Source of the DNA: Chloroflexota bacterium
GTDB lineage: Bacteria; Chloroflexota; Anaerolineae; Aggregatilineales; Phototrophicaceae
Reading direction: 5' to 3'
Assembly: GCA_026706395.1 (NCBI GenBank)
Contig: JAPOYU010000118.1
Location: forward strand, 748 to 6,242
DNA length: 5,495 nt
A program made the translations under genes and the position numbers. The notes below the pieces were generated by a model. The model made no database searches. It was not told the origin of the DNA and was given only the letters and a program-made list of their open reading frames with translations. Below, one piece after another: positions 4,715-5,495 of the stretch (position 1 is the first letter of the stretch; each line of letters begins with the position of its first letter).

Positions 4715-4719
4715 AAGGG
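4715..4719 (+). promoter_or_regulatory. Ribosome binding site of ulaG, in a small stem-loop
   Basis: AAGGG is 5 bases before the ATG at 4725 and supports that start. Four bases of it form the loop between AGAC (4711-4714) and GTCT (4719-4722), a 4-bp stem too short to be sure of. Confidence 0.65.
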
Positions 4720-4724
4720 TCTGA

Positions 4725-5495
4725 ATGCAGATAGACGAGATTAGTCGAGAATCGTGGATTTTGAGCAGCTTCCCGGAGTGGGGCACCTGGCTCAATGAAG
4801 AGATTGAACAGGAAGTTGTCGCGGCGGGTAGTTTCACGATGTGGTGGCTCGGCTGCTGCGGCATCTGGCTCAAGTCGGCAGGCAACACGAATCTGTGCAT
4901 CGACTTGTGGGTAGAGTCCGGCAAGCGAACCCAAGCCGAAAAATGGATGCGAGAGCGGCACCAGCATCAACGCGCAAGTGGTGTGCGAATGGTGCAGCCG
5001 AACTTGAGAAACGCCGTCGTTCCTATTGACCCTTTTGCCATCCGCGAAGTTAATGCAGTTCTTGCCACACACGACCATAGCGATCATATTGATGTCAACG
5101 TTGCCGCCGCCGTCGTCCAGAACTGCGACCCGCCGATTCCCTTCATTGGTCCCCAGACTTGCATCGACAAATGGGTTGGCTGGGGTGTACCGCAGGAACG
5201 CTGCATAGTGATGAGACCTGGCGACGTCGTCACTGTCGGCGACATCGAAATCGTGGCGCTGGACTCCTTTGACCGTACCGAGCTGGTAACGGCTCCGCCC
5301 GATGTAATGCTAAAGGGTAAAATGCCGCAGGATATGGACGAACGAGCTGTCAATTACTTGTTCAAGACGAGCGGCGGCAATCTTTATCACGCGGCGGATT
5401 CGCACTATTCGAACTGGTTTGCTCAGCACGGAAACAAACACGAAATTCATGTGGCGCTGGGAAACTTTGGCGATAACCCGCGCGGCATCACCGAC
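4725..5495 (+). CDS. ulaG: L-ascorbate-6-phosphate lactonase (UlaG-like), C-terminal end outside the window
   Basis: The first 257 codons of a cytoplasmic metallo-beta-lactamase-fold enzyme; E. coli UlaG has about 354 residues, so nearly three quarters is present. UlaG opens the lactone ring of L-ascorbate 6-phosphate to give 3-keto-L-gulonate 6-phosphate, the first intracellular step of anaerobic ascorbate use. Similarity to E. coli UlaG as I remember it is nearly continuous: [20 protein letters not shown] (7-26), [13 protein letters not shown] (39-51), the metal-binding [14 protein letters not shown] (115-128, HxHxDH at 116-121), FIGPQTCID (140-148), [13 protein letters not shown] (150-162), [10 protein letters not shown] (206-215), [14 protein letters not shown] (224-237) and GDNPRGITD (249-257). 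D225 is the expected bridging metal ligand; the preceding residues are AA where E. coli has SG. The ATG at 4725 has AAGGG 5 bases upstream. It probably begins an operon to the right, controlled by the divergent SorC regulator. A related sugar-lactone phosphate as substrate is the main alternative. Confidence 0.94.
   Translation, partial: MQIDEISRESWILSSFPEWGTWLNEEIEQEVVAAGSFTMWWLGCCGIWLKSAGNTNLCIDLWVESGKRTQAEKWMRERHQHQRASGVRMVQPNLRNAVVPIDPFAIREVNAVLATHDHSDHIDVNVAAAVVQNCDPPIPFIGPQTCIDKWVGWGVPQERCIVMRPGDVVTVGDIEIVALDSFDRTELVTAPPDVMLKGKMPQDMDERAVNYLFKTSGGNLYHAADSHYSNWFAQHGNKHEIHVALGNFGDNPRGITD

Larger units (their letters stand above)
4508..4724. promoter_or_regulatory. Divergent control region between the SorC regulator and ulaG
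   Basis: These 217 bases separate two divergent starts and must hold both promoters. The part near the regulator (about 4521-4620) is markedly AT-rich. On the minus strand GATAAT within GGATAATGG (near 4590) is a good -10 candidate without a clear -35. I find no convincing plus-strand promoter by eye. ATACCAGAAT (4570-4579) and the TACCA direct repeat (4571, 4584) may be protein-binding sites; the first resembles the GntR half-site at 1331-1340. Confidence 0.6.

Noticed and set aside
4560..5353. Minus-strand frames opposite ulaG (175, 78 and 89 codons)
   Set aside because: They are antisense to an unambiguous UlaG coding sequence and its leader.

Overview
The window looks like a bacterial chromosome of moderate GC content, judged by eye only. 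It mixes sugar-catabolism regulators with small accessory genes: an orphan antitoxin, an HNH nuclease pair and gene debris. This combination is familiar to me from Chloroflexota-type genomes, but that placement is a weak inference and nothing in the sequence is diagnostic.

Left module (1-1375, minus strand). A GntR/HutC-type regulator with a UTRA effector domain (574-1308) is followed 18 bases later by an ADP-ribosylglycohydrolase-family enzyme that runs off the left edge (1-555). Upstream lies a good sigma70-type promoter (TTGACA / 18 bp / TATAGT). A 20-bp palindrome covers its -10 box and start site; its 16-bp core closely resembles the operators of DasR/NagR-like regulators. The regulator therefore probably represses its own operon.

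Middle accessory region (about 1376-3300). A complete Phd/YefM-type antitoxin (1419-1649, minus) is joined by an ATGA overlap to a PIN-toxin (VapC) gene. That toxin gene stops after 11 codons, just before the GntR promoter, so the antitoxin looks orphaned. On the plus strand follow a gene remnant lacking its start (about 1721-1984) and a 58-codon reading frame coupled to it through a GTGA overlap (1981-2157). I recognise neither. A convergent intergenic stretch with two hairpins (2203-2241) separates these from a tight two-gene minus-strand cassette: a small ribbon-helix-helix-like protein (2692-3096) and an HNH endonuclease (2269-2688), with 3 bases between them. Two inverted repeats lie upstream of the cassette. 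About 340 bases (3200-3541) hold no gene I can support.

Right module (3542-5495). A SorC/DeoR-type sugar-phosphate-responsive regulator (3542-4507, minus) is divergent from a metallo-beta-lactamase-fold lactonase very similar to UlaG, the L-ascorbate-6-phosphate lactonase (4725-5495, plus, cut by the right edge). The 217-base region between them is AT-rich next to the regulator and contains an inverted repeat. It is the likely control region of an L-ascorbate-type or related sugar-lactone catabolic operon that continues to the right.

I see no CRISPR array, rRNA, tRNA or intact transposase. The most notable points are the decapitated TA locus, the uncharacterised RHH-like/HNH pair, the DasR-type operator on the ADP-ribosylglycohydrolase operon, and a SorC-type regulator beside ulaG where Escherichia coli uses a DeoR-family UlaR.
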